From: Campylorhamphus procurvoides
Lineage: Eukaryota > Chordata > Aves > Passeriformes > Dendrocolaptidae
Direction: 5' to 3'
Assembly (NCBI GenBank): GCA_013396655.1
Contig: WBMV01005967.1
Span: 8,706 to 72,705, forward strand
DNA: 64,000 nt
In this document: one piece after another, positions 29,466-41,218 of the stretch
Position numbering within the stretch: position 1 is the stretch's first letter
Layout: every line of letters begins with the position of its first letter
The notes under the pieces: generated by a model
What the model was told of the DNA's origin: nothing
Seen by the model: only the letters and a program-made list of their open reading frames with translations
Databases searched by the model: none
Made by a program: the position numbers and the translations under genes

Positions 29466-32400
29466 ATTTCATGTTTTATGCACTGTTACACTCACCAGTT
29501 ATTTATCCCTGGTGGTGAGGTTTGTTTTCTTTTCTGCTCCACCAACATATCCAGCTTCTGGCAGTGAAATCCTGAAGAGGAGGGTGCTGAGACCCACTGC
29601 AACACAGTGGTATTCCCAGGGAAGAACTGCAAGTGCCATTCATGAAAACCTGAATTTGAGTTAAGAGTGATGGTGAAGCTTCAGAAAGAAGAAGCTTCAG
29701 GTCAAGCATTTGGCCTGATGAAGAAGTTATTTGTCTATTCAGCGTTTTGAATGATGAGGAGTTTTGTTGCCTTCTGCCTTTACTCTCATTATGCCAGAAG
29801 TGAATACACTCTACAAAGTACTCCAGAAAGCACCAACATAAAACTCTGTGGCCTCAGCAGAAGCAGCTTTTGAAAATGTGACTGCTGCTGTCTGGGGCCA
29901 AGTCACTGCCTTGGCAGCATCTCACAAACATGACTCTGCAAGCTCCTCAGCTAAAAAAAAAGTTATGAGGTGTGTCAGTTATGAAATTTTTAATGCGATA
30001 GTTGTTCAGTGCTTCAGACAGATTTTTGGAAGGTTATCTCCAAACTTCCATCAAGCTGGCTGATACAGAGTCAAGTGCAGCTTTCTAAGAGATAATCTAT
30101 TACAAATAATTACTTAACTCATTTTTTGTTACTTAGCAACAAAATGTTCTCATCTTGTTAACAGTAGGTTGGTAATGGATTTCCTGTATTCTTTTAAATC
30201 TCCATTGCATATACACAGTTGTCTTTCTATTAAATTATTTTTATTGAGATCCCTACCACCTCAAAAGTGCTAGAGCTGCCATGCATGTCCCTGTGCAGGC
30301 ACGTGGTGTGCAGGGCATGTTAATGATCTGACTGTTGTATGAAACTTGGTCATCATCAACCATGTTACAAATCTAGCTTACTGTAACCATTTGGGTTTGT
30401 CAAATAATGAGCACTGCCCTTTCCTTCTGGGACAGGTAGGTTTGAACCCACCAGAAGGGTATAGACATAAATCCCTCTCTAAAGTCGAAGAGCAGTCTAC
30501 CTAATCTAATCTTTTAGAAAGAAATATTTATTTGGTATTACCACAGCTTTGTATACAATTAAAAGAAAAGTAGGCTAAAACCTAATGAAAAAATATTAAA
30601 ATTTACTTCTTCAGTGTTTTTTTCTCCCTTAGATTTCTGTAATGATTTTAGTTTCTCAAGTTTGCACACCAACTTCTTGAGCAATACTGCTCTGACAGTA
30701 TGTTGTTTAAGGCAGTGAACACAACTGCAGTCTATGAGTGGCACACTAACACTGTTGCATATTAATATTGCTCTCAATCAGTTCACCTAATTCAGGGCAC
30801 TGAGGTTTTCTGTATTTGTAAAATGTTGCTTTATCTGACAGCTGCATTTTTTTCCCTTTGAATTCATACAGCTTTTTAATACCAACATACTGGATTAATG
30901 GCTTATCTTTTAAAATAATATTTACACTTACTGTAACAGAAGATACACAGCCTGTGCCAGTATTTGTAGCAAAACCAAAAATTATTTTCTGCATCTTTTT
31001 CTGATAGAAAAATGATTAAAAAAATTGTCAGAAATGGAGTTTGTGGAATTACGGATTTGATCACATGGCACAGATCACTGACCACTCTGCAGATGCTTTT
31101 ATTACATACCAATCTCCTTCATAGGTGGTAGAATTCACAGTATCTTGAAACCAGCATGCCTAAAATGAAGCACTGAGTACAGACATGTCAGTTTAATCCC
31201 CATCATCACTGTAGAATGACTTCTTTGAGTATGTGGCATCCATTCACTGATTTTTTTCTAGTGCCATAAGAAATAAATTTCAAAGTCAAATTCTGCGTAT
31301 TTCCAGCCTGAGGAATTCAGAGACAGAAGTAGGTCACAAAGCATTACAGCTCAGGCACGTTGTAGCTGCATGTGCTTCCTGAATATCTGCTGTCCCTGAC
31401 GTCCGAAATGGAATGGTGAAGCACTCAAAACCTGACAGCTTTTAAACACTTAAATGCAGTATGAAGAGAAGGGATAATCGCTGGTGAGGACAGGGTTTGT
31501 ACACATCTGCAGCAAAATGACAAGACCGGAAATAATGCCGTTGGTGAGCAGCAGGGACACTGGTCCTGGAGAGCTCTGTATAACTTGGTGAGGTTATTCC
31601 ATCCGCTGTAACTGCAGCAGAAGGGGAGGGGACAGGGAATGAGCACTGCACAATGAGCATCTCAAGCAGAGAATTCCCTCACTGTGTACACGGTCATCAG
31701 CAAGTCAGGTGTCCTTATTCAGACTCTGTTTTTACTGTTAATAATGTCTGGGGAAGAAAAGTAACAAAAAAACCCCCAAACCCCACAAAATCCCAACAAA
31801 AATCCCCTCAAGCACTCCCAAAACCCACCCCCAAACAGTATCACCCAGCAACGAGAACCCTGTACAAATATGAAATAGAAATTCAAAGTGATTGTGATAC
31901 ATGTCGCTGCAATTCATCTGGGGTAAATGCAGATGCTCTAACTAGAAGTAGGAGCCCAAGAACATTTATGGTTTGAGGCGACACAGTTTCTGTGTTTTAC
32001 TGTCATGTACAGATGCTTACTCAGACCCAGGTTATTGAGATCTAGACATTGTTTTCTCTCACCTGAGGCAAAACTGCATAGTCTAACCATGGTAGAAATA
32101 CCTATTTAATAGTGGGACTTGTGAAGTCATACAGGAGTGGGTGTATTTTCAGCTAGATTGGTGGAAGAAGCTCTGTACTGAACTGCAGATAAAGCACAGA
32201 ACAAAGACAGGGCATATAAATGGAAATCTTTCTTCATTCAATGGTCATTGAAAGGACTGGGACAAGATGAGAAGGATATTCTCCACAATCTTTATAAATG
32301 AGAATTCCCAAAAGATATTTTTAAGTAAAATATAAAGGCTGGGAAAAAAGCCAACAACTTTCAATATGGAAACATGTTTCATGAAATATGACTCAAGTTT

Positions 32401-32599
32401 GAAGTAACAGGTGTGAACTTGTTCAACAGTGAGCTTTCAACAGCATAGAAAGTAATGTTCTGAAACTAAAATGTTTTCATTTAGTTTCAGAAAAGTGGTA
32501 TTTACTTACCATGAAACTTCAACATGCAGAATTACCCATGCCTTGATATATGCCACTTTTAAAAGACTGTATACACTAAAGCAAGTGGGCTTGAAATGA
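29466..32599. other. Intergenic between SRP19 and APC, no gene recognised
   Basis: AT-rich sequence without a credible exon. A 31767-31850 stretch is A/C-rich low complexity (runs of A followed by C), a pattern that recurs at 50478, 56268 and 57075 in this window. Nothing else specific is seen. Confidence 0.5.
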
Positions 32600-32650
32600 A
32601 GGGGTCTTTAAGGTCCCTTCCTACTCAAGCCATTTTATGATTCTGTGATT
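32600..32650 (+). mobile_element. CR1 LINE extreme 3' tail
   Basis: 'ggtctttaaggtcccttcct', 'actcaagccattttatgatt' and 'ctgtgatt' form a recognisable CR1 3' terminus in + orientation; only about 50 bases are clear. Confidence 0.7.
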
Positions 32651-33386
32651 TTAAATGCACAGAGTAACATTCAGTTTCAATTGAAATCCAAAATCCTGTT
32701 TTCTACATAAGTGTTTTCAGAAGAGGCACTACCACCTCATGCCCATCCTTCAGATCAACAACAGTGTCCCTTACGAATCAGCAGAAGCATCACTTTTGTT
32801 CATCTCAACAGCAGAGACCTATAAACTGTGTTTTTAAGGCACGTGGGCTTGTATGTTTCAATCTGTGTAAGAGCTGCCCCACAAGAACAGCTCAATTGGC
32901 CTTGAAAAAAGTCACCCTGACTTCTATGGTGTTTAGAGCCAGAAGTCTTTTGGATTATGTCACCTAGACCCAAGCATTGACTTGCATAAATAAATGTAGG
33001 AAGTACAGCAGAAAACACAGTGTTTCACTGAGATACTGGGGGGAATGTTGGACACCACGTTGCCAAGACTCTACCCAAATCCCTATTAGCTAGCAACAGG
33101 GGACGTGGCAAAGTAGAAAAACACGAATTTCAACTAATCTCTCATTGCTTCTGATTGCAAAGACTGTATCTCTGAAGTACAGACCTGTTTTACACCCAGT
33201 CATTCTCTGTCCTTCTGTTTTAGCCTTGCAAAGCAGCCTTGTAAAGTCACAGCTGTGTACACTCAGCTTCTAGGATCAAAAGGAACCATCAGTCATCTGT
33301 GTGTGACACAAAAATAAAGCATTTGCACTGAGCTCGTGACTTTCACTTGAGCTAGGTTTCCACTTTTAAGAGTTCCGAATGATTTA

Positions 33387-33925
33387 TGCCCTGGTTTTGG
33401 CTGGAATAGAGTCAAATTTTCTTCCTGGTAGCTTGTATAGTATATTCTGGATTTAGAAGGAGAATGTTGGTAACTCACTGATGTTTTAGTTGTTGCTAAG
33501 GTGGTGCCTATACTAAGTCAAGGACTTCTCAGTTTCTCATGCCCTGCCAGGAAGAGGCTGAGTGGCACAGTAAACTGGGAGAGGACACAGCCTGGACAGC
33601 TGAGACAAACAGCCCAGAGGGGTATTCCAGGACCATATGGCATCATTCTCAGCATATAAAGTGGGGAAAAAGCTGGCTGGGGGCTTTTTCCTAGCTTATT
33701 CCTAAGCTGCTTTAGGAATTGTCTAGGAATCAGTCAGCAAGTTTGTATTATTATCATAATTATCTATTATTAATAATAGTTTTATATGATCTTCCTTTAC
33801 TGTCTTATGAAACTAGCCTTTATCTGAACCCACAAGTTCACCACTTTTATTGCCTCCCCCATCCCGCTGTTTAGGGGAGCAAGGGAGTGGCTGGGTAGTG
33901 CTTAGTTGCTGACTGTGGTTAAACA
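33387..33925 (+). mobile_element. Probable solo LTR of the same ERV family as 22661-23175
   Basis: Begins TGCCCTGGTTTTGGCTGGAA and ends GTGGTTAAACA, with shared internal blocks in the same order as the other LTR ('actcactgatgttttagttg', 'aagtcaaggacttctcagtt', 'tcatgccctgccagg'). It keeps a TATA-like box (catataaag near 33655). No retroviral coding sequence flanks it, so it is probably a solo LTR left by recombination. Target-site duplication not identified. Confidence 0.75.
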
Positions 33926-36900
33926 ATAATACTTAAAACACTTGGAAATGTCAAATAATCCATCATAGTTGTTCAACTGCTCAATTTAGTAAGAAAAAAA
34001 GGATGCCAGCTCCTTTTAATCACACAATAATAACATTAATAATAAAGTACTACTACTAAAAATAATAAAAATTGGGAATTTTCTCCTAATTCATATTTTG
34101 GCTTAATTTTTACATCTACTTCAGTGTTCTTCCATGGTTACTTCCACTCCAAATGCATGCCATCACAGAATTTGCCCATAGTCTAGGTAAGGTGCACACG
34201 TCTTTCCCTCCCAACATGTGCCTTTTGCACAGAGGATTGTTAGGACTGACAGAAGTAGGCTTAATCTATCTTCTTTTTATGAACTAATCACTAAAGTCTC
34301 CTTGCTTTCATGATCACTGCTTTAAACTGCTGCTGATAGCTATGGTGTTGTGTTTTTGTTTTGTTTTGTTTTTTTTAATAGAAATGTTGAGGTTTCTAGC
34401 AAGGGAATTTCCTTTTCTGCATATAAACCAACACTTAAGTGCATTTTTTTTCTAGAATAACTTAAAAAATAAGATACAAATTAATCAGTCCTGAAATTAG
34501 AACTCATCTCAATTATGCAAATGGGGTGCAACTATTAGAAAACAAAGGATCTCAGAAAGTCAAAAACAATGACTTTTTTTTAAATGCTTCTGTTAAAGCC
34601 AAAATGAAGTGCAAAATATGCATGTAAATATAAATATACATGTATGTGTGTGTTGGAAATTAATTAACCTAGGTCCCTTAATAGTCTAATTTGTGACTAA
34701 AGAATTCATTAATTATGGAAAAGAAAGACTTTGTAATTAATTGAGTCTCTGTTGTGCTTATAACTCATAATGAAATAAGCCTTCTTGTGAATCTTTTGTA
34801 GGTAACAGAGAAATTATGAAATGACATTGTGTTGGGACTAGATTTTGTTTTGTGTAGTTTGTTTTAAGGCAAAACAGGGAAGAGAATGGGGAGCTCAACT
34901 AGTGAACCACATGTCTCCGAGCTTCTTTTTTCCACTTGTTTATGTGAAATGTGACCACCACCAAAATGGAACTGCATGGGGGTTTTTGGAGCATTTGTTC
35001 TGATATCCTGAATTACTCAAGTGTTAACAGCAATTTCCTTTTTAAATGAAATCATATTTCTAATACAGTGGTCAGACATCTAACTTCCAGTAGTAGCCAA
35101 GAAAACAATTCCACTCTGACAAGGTGCAATCAGGAGGAAATTTTATATAACACTGCAAGTAATAAATAAATTATGCATAGCAAGACTAAATTCAGAATAA
35201 GTATATTGTGAAACAAAATACATTAGAATAATTGAAGAAAGAATTAATTACAGAGTTAGGATATAAACAGTAATGCATCTCAGGCAGAAGCAAACAACAA
35301 AACTGAAGGAAAGATAATTGTGGGCTGAATTTGTTCAAGAGAAACAACATTTACAGGTGGGAAAATGCATCTGATCTCACAGGATGACAATTAACTTGCA
35401 GAGAACCAGCACAAGCTTTTATGCATGTTAAATCCCACCAAAAACTTGGGGTTTAGATACTGTTTGTAGGTATGGCTTGAGGTCTGGACTGAAGTGCATT
35501 TTACTGAGTGAACCAGCTCCCTTCTACACCTTCCTGAAATCCTAATTGCAATTCTACAGCCACTCAAGCAAAGGTTGTTTCCCCAAACAGCAAAATTTTA
35601 ATAATTTCCTGAAATCCTGAAGTGGCAGAAATTCACATATACGTAAGCCTGTAACTATGTGGAAATTTCCTAAGAAAGGTAATTTGCAAAGCTATGCTAG
35701 GGAGGCATTACCCAGGCTTAGAAGAAAGTGAATAGCACTTCTGGTAAACTGCAACTTGACAGCAGGAAATTCATCTTGGCATCACAAGTTCATTGACACC
35801 TGCATTAATTATTGTTGTAAACTCTTAAAGCTCTTCTGCACCACACCAAATTCCCTTGCACTTCCAATATGTAACCAAACACAACACGTAACCAGTTAAC
35901 TTACCATTCTGACTAAAAACTCAACCTTAACTACGTAACATTCTCTATAAACACATTTACAGATACAAACTGTTATTCTGCATATAGGAAACTATGATGC
36001 AGGAATCCTATTTCTACATGTGATTTCAAATGAAATTAAAAGTGGGCATCTCTTCTGGTTAAATGTAAAAGTGCAAAGGAGATGGCTGTGGAACCAGAGA
36101 GTGAATACACTTGGGTAATTTGGTATTTAAGAAGGTCCTTGAAGATTTAAATGTGTGGAGAAAGTCATGCTTCACATTAACTGACACTTCACTTCTGATT
36201 CACAGCTTCATCCAAATCACACATCTCATCAAGAACAAAGCTGTTGGACAGGTGGATGCAACTTTGCAAGGCATTACCGTAGATGTATGAAGTTGTGTTT
36301 AGGTGGAAGTCTACACATGATTGTTAGTGACGCTCTTATGGCTGTTCATACCATTTCATGAAAGCTAGACGAGAAAATACATTTTGGGAGGCATCTAATA
36401 ACAACAGAATAGAGAGCTTGTAAGAAGAGCCCACCTAAACATTTTCCACATCATCCCTACAAGTAATACTGACCTCACCAAGGAAGGGAGATGTTCTCTC
36501 CCTCTTCAAGCCCTCTCTAGAAAACAAATAGTTGCAATAAATCTTTTTACTGGATTTTACTGCATTGAATTCAGTATTGCAAATACAAAAATTGTCTCCC
36601 ACAGGTTTACATACGGTAGACTCTTTTCTTCTTTGGGTATTTTTGATGAAGAAGTATTTCTTTTCCACATCTATACAATGATAGAATACTTTTGAAGTCA
36701 GTTGTCAGAATGTCCAGGATAAAGGACTTACCCAAACACCAGGTATTTAAATGGCCATTAGGCAGAAGGCCAGAGTTAAAAAATAAAAAAAAAAATCCAA
36801 CTTTAATTTGCTTTTGCTGTGTCAAAAAGGGTAAAGTTCTGAAATTGCCTTAAAATTGCCTGCAATGGCTCAATCCAACCCACTGACCACCCAGGAAGGA

Positions 36901-38447
36901 AACTATCCTAACCTCTCAACCAGCCCTAGCTGTTTTTTCCTGCTGGCTCAGATGGCACTTATCCGACTATGCACTGAGCAAATTCACACTAAATGCTGCA
37001 CCAATCCTATGCCTCTGTCAGTGGGGCAGGTAAAAAGTGAGCAAGTTGACGGAAAGGCCAGTGAGAGCCAGAATTCACAGCCAGCAGCATGGAAGAGAGA
37101 AGAAAGCTTCTTTCAACAGCACATGCTATTTCTCCAATTCTAGAAATGGCATGGATCTTTAAGAAGAATGAATAAGCTAATACACTTATCTTCTAGGTAA
37201 TACCCATTTCTTGAAGGGGGTGGGGGGATGGACTACTATGAAATACTGCAAAGTGGCCATCAAATAATTCACTTGTCAGATTATCAAAGGTTTTGCAGTT
37301 TCATGGTCTACTGGTGTAGTTTCAAAATAAAACATCATTAATTTCTGCACAAGCTGTTCTCTCTCTGGTGCAGCTCATGCAATTTACTGAGGAAGAAAGG
37401 AAAGTACATCCCTGGGACAACATGTCTATGTCTAAAATTGTCCCTTTTCTTTCCCTCCTCCTTCACCAAAAAAGACAGAGCAGCTAACTTCCCACAGCCA
37501 TCAAAGGTACTAGTGCACGTTGAAGAATACTGTGGGTTACTGAAGTTTATAGCATAAATTCTACTCTTATTCTGCAGCCAAATCCTGCTTGAAACAATAT
37601 TCCAGGCTCATCAGAAAACTGTGGCAAGGCTTTCAGTTTTTAAGCTGTCATATCTGACAGAGTTTTGAGGATTATCTTTAAGCTTTCAGGGAAAAATACT
37701 ATTGATATAGAACTGCACATGAAAAATAGAACTAGATTAGTTTCTCTTTTAAAAGTTTGCAATATTTAGTCAGAAGAGCTTTCACAGAAACTGAGAAGTA
37801 CCCTTAACTGTGGCACACTGCAAGAAATTAAAATGGAGGTACGTTTTAAAATGTGACTAATTACAAATTATGAGGAGGTCACATTTCTGCTTTTCACATC
37901 AAGAGGACAAAGCTATAAGACAGTCTGAAATGAGTGTTATGAGTTACTTTTCAATATAAACTGATTTGTAAGTACAAGTTTGGTATGTTCTGGATATGAT
38001 AAACTAATTCAAGGACAACTAAAGATCTGAGCACAAGTAACAAAAAGTTCCACCAAAACTGGTAGAAAGAAAGGCAGTGCATCCCAGAAGAACAGTAAAT
38101 TGAGTCTTGGTTTCCTTAGCTCCTTGCTTTTCTTTGTTTTGCCTTGACATAAATAATGTCCTCTTACCTGCTGTGGCAACTTCATACAAATGAAACCAAG
38201 GAACAAGAGTAAATCTTTAGCAGCATAAATCAAATCTGACTATCATGAACCTAGACATAATTAAAAAAATCCAAGACCAAGTGTATTTATTGCAACCATT
38301 TTTCATGCTTTTGATTTTACATTTCTGGGATCTGTTTTTATAGTTTAGCTTAGAATATAACTTTATATCCCCATCATAAATCAAACATCATGGATGTCTT
38401 TAAATATTCTGAAAGGCTCTTAGTGGATACTAAGTATTTTAGATAAA
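33926..38447. other. Intergenic, AT-rich, no gene recognised
   Basis: No exon or clear mobile element seen on either strand. An AT-rich alternating patch lies at 34617-34650 and an interrupted A run at 36779-36795. Minus-strand polyadenylation hexamers in the right half could belong to a long APC 3' UTR. Confidence 0.45.
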
Positions 38448-38740
38448 GAATCAGAGAAATGTAGATTTGGAAGAGATTTCAAAAGATCACCTAAGCCCAT
38501 CTCTGCACACAGGCAATATGAAATATACTACAGTCCATCCCTATGAGATGTTTCATAAACCTCTTCTTTAAACTTCTATAATGGAAATTTAACAACTCCC
38601 ATGGGAAGCATATTTTAGTGTATCACTACCCTTATAGTTGGAAAGTTTCTCTAGCCTGTCTTTGCTACAAATATAGGTTACTTATGAGGATATTAAGAGA
38701 AACTTCCCAATTATAATGATCATGAAGTATCCCCATGACT
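38448..38740 (-). mobile_element. Ancient, highly diverged CR1 LINE relic
   Basis: The stretch follows the inverted 3' part of the old amniote CR1 types known from turtles and crocodilians: 'atcagagaaatgtagatttg', 'aagatcacctaagcccatct', 'ccatccctatgagatgtttc', 'cataaacctcttctttaaac', 'aacaactcccatgggaagca', 'tagttggaaagtttctctag'. It is far more mutated than the other CR1 copies here, implying much greater age. Confidence 0.65.
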
Positions 38741-40134
38741 ATCTCTAGAAGCCACTACAATTTTCAAAGACATTCTGGTGTTTGATACGCATACAATTAC
38801 TTACGTTTTCACCTTATCTTCTGATTAAAAAAACTGATTTCAGTTATTTTTCAGTTACAGAACTGAAATCAGAATTTCTTTCTGAGTTTACCTTTAATTC
38901 TTAAATTGACAGGACAAATAGGTAATGCCGGTGTTAGAACAACTATTCTGGATTACATGGTGTATTTTCATATTAGTTGTTAAAAGCCCAGCACAAAAGA
39001 AGTATCACAGAATTTACAAGAAAAGTGGTCTTTCCTTTAATTCAAATAATCTGTAGTCTACTCCAACAGGAAGCCTGACTTTGAACACATCACATAAACT
39101 GTCTCTGTTTCATCTTTAACAGGACACTAATATTCATATTTGAAGCTTTGTGAAGGTACTATATGCAAAATATTTTAAATGCCAACACGAGGAGTGCTGC
39201 TGGTTAACAAGTTCACCAGGTGATACAAGAACACGACATGCCTCTAAGCAAATTTGACAGGAAGCAAAGAACAAAAGAGCAAATAAGATACCACTTCTGC
39301 CAAACAGGTATTTTTGGTATTGGCTTTTATATAAATTGACTTCTGTCTGCTGATAGTATCTTGATTCTGTTCATAAATCAGTGCATTGTCTTACAGTGAA
39401 TTCAACTGACTCATTTCAATATCAGAAGTACAAAAGCCACAGAAGTGATACACTCTGCAACTGTGTTAAAGCTACCCATAAAGGTAAATTGCTCTGTTTC
39501 AGGGTTTCCTGAAATCAGGGCATTCTGAATTCTAAGTATCCATTATTTAGAAAGTTAACTTTAGAACAGTCCAGTTGAGATACAACAAAACTGAGAAAAC
39601 ATTTCATGGTTTGTTAAAAAATGCACAGGATGGTTAATGTTCTGTTCTCTCATGTTTCTAGTTTAAACCAATTTTCATCTAAATTCAGACTATACTTTTA
39701 AAGCACAAATTTGGTTTTTTTCGGCATTGTTCCAGCACAATCTATATTTGCATCAAAAAGGCTCGAGGCAGCAAATGTCCTGTTTTGTGCATAAAATTTC
39801 TTCTACTAAGATAACAAATTTCTTGCTGCCATGAGATTCTTGTGATAATTTCCCCTCCATAATTCTTAAAAAATAAATTAAAAAAAAAAGCACAGATAGC
39901 AAATAGAATTAAAATTTCATCTTATAGTCACTATTTCACATTCTACATTATATCCCCAATTAAAAAAAACCTTTGTTTTACAAATATTATTTTTATAGAT
40001 ACAATATTGTTTCAGGCTTGCAGTCATGAGAACAATTATACTGCTTGGCTACTGGAAATACCCTGCCTTTAGCCTTGTTATGCACCTGAGATGTGTGAAA
40101 CTGTCTCAATTACAAATATATTACAGAAGACCTA

Positions 40135-40235
40135 GGGCCTGATCCCTCAAATGTTAGAAACATCCTACAACAGCCATTTGTCAGTGATAAGGAAGAACAA
40201 ATACCGGAGGTGCGGAATTCTACTGGATCAGGCCT
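40135..40235. mobile_element. MITE-like palindromic element with GGGCCTGATCC ends
   Basis: GGGCCTGATCC at 40135-40145 is matched by its inverted copy GGATCAGGCCT at 40225-40235, with one terminal mismatch. Both ends are flanked by TA (40133-40134 and 40236-40237), as a TA target duplication would give. The ends resemble a short palindromic repeat I remember as common in turtle, crocodilian and bird genomes. It lies near the end of the APC 3' UTR. Family not assigned. Confidence 0.6.
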
Positions 40236-40342
40236 TAAGTGTAAGTGCATTATACAACACATTATATGGTGACATCTCAAAATAAAATACTGTATTTTTA
40301 TGTAATGCAGAAGTAACACACACAACTTACATATAGTAATAA

Positions 40343-41218
40343 TTTATTCTGAAATGTTCATTTTAGTCTCTGTTGAGACATCACCCACGTCTCATTAATA
40401 AAAGAGCAGCCATCTCACCTCAAATACCAGAATATACAACAAGTTACAGCATAGCAAAAAAATTCTACCTACTTCAAGATAAATTCTAATTCAGGTAAAA
40501 TAATTTTGTTAAAGGTTTTACAGTTACACAGTTGTCTTTTTTTTTTCTTTCCTTTTTGCAGAGCACAAAGAAAGTGTAAATTGTTACACCATAACTATCT
40601 ATGCACATTATGTGACCACAGAAATGTTAATCATTACTTCATAAAATGAACCATCAGTTCCATTCATGCAGAAAAGCAGGCTAGGAAAGCTTGTTCAGCG
40701 GAAACCATATTACTGTGAATTTCACAGCCACATGATTAATTACTGGGTTAAATGGACTCACAAATACTAAAAATGAGTGTATTTTTTTTTGCATAAATAA
40801 TACCAATTCTTCCCTGATGTAGTTTAGTTGGTCTGTAATCTAGAAATTATTGATAAAACAGTATGAGTGTATCTTCTCTATCTGCACTGTTCCATAACTT
40901 CAGTGACAAGCAATATTCAAAGGATTATGAGATGGGATGCTAATACATGTTAAACATACTGTACAAATATACTTGCGCTAGCAATTTTATTCCAAACTGT
41001 CAATCAGGTATTCCTGCAAAATATTACCAGTGAAGACAAAGTATACTATCAAATATGGCTTCCAGAACAAGGACCATCTAACAAGAATCAAAGCTATTTA
41101 CAACAAATAAAAACAGAAAAAAAAAAAAATCAATCCCCATTTTTTTTTTGTTTCATTCGAAACAAAGTTTCTAAGTAGCTGCTGTATACAATACAGTTCA
41201 ATTTAGTTTTTGTTGCAC
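40343..41218 (-). other. APC: APC 3' UTR (at least this far)
   Basis: Directly downstream of the APC stop on the minus strand. AATAAA hexamers (complement TTTATT) are at 40986-40991 and 40343-40348, about 230 and 875 bases past the stop; another lies at 38286-38291. The human 3' UTR is longer than 1 kb as I recall, so the distal sites are plausible, but the real end is unknown. Confidence 0.5.

Noticed and set aside
22661..33925. Idea that the two LTRs are the 5' and 3' ends of one provirus
   Set aside because: The SRP19 gene lies between them, and the integrase lies to the left of the left LTR, so they must be separate insertions.
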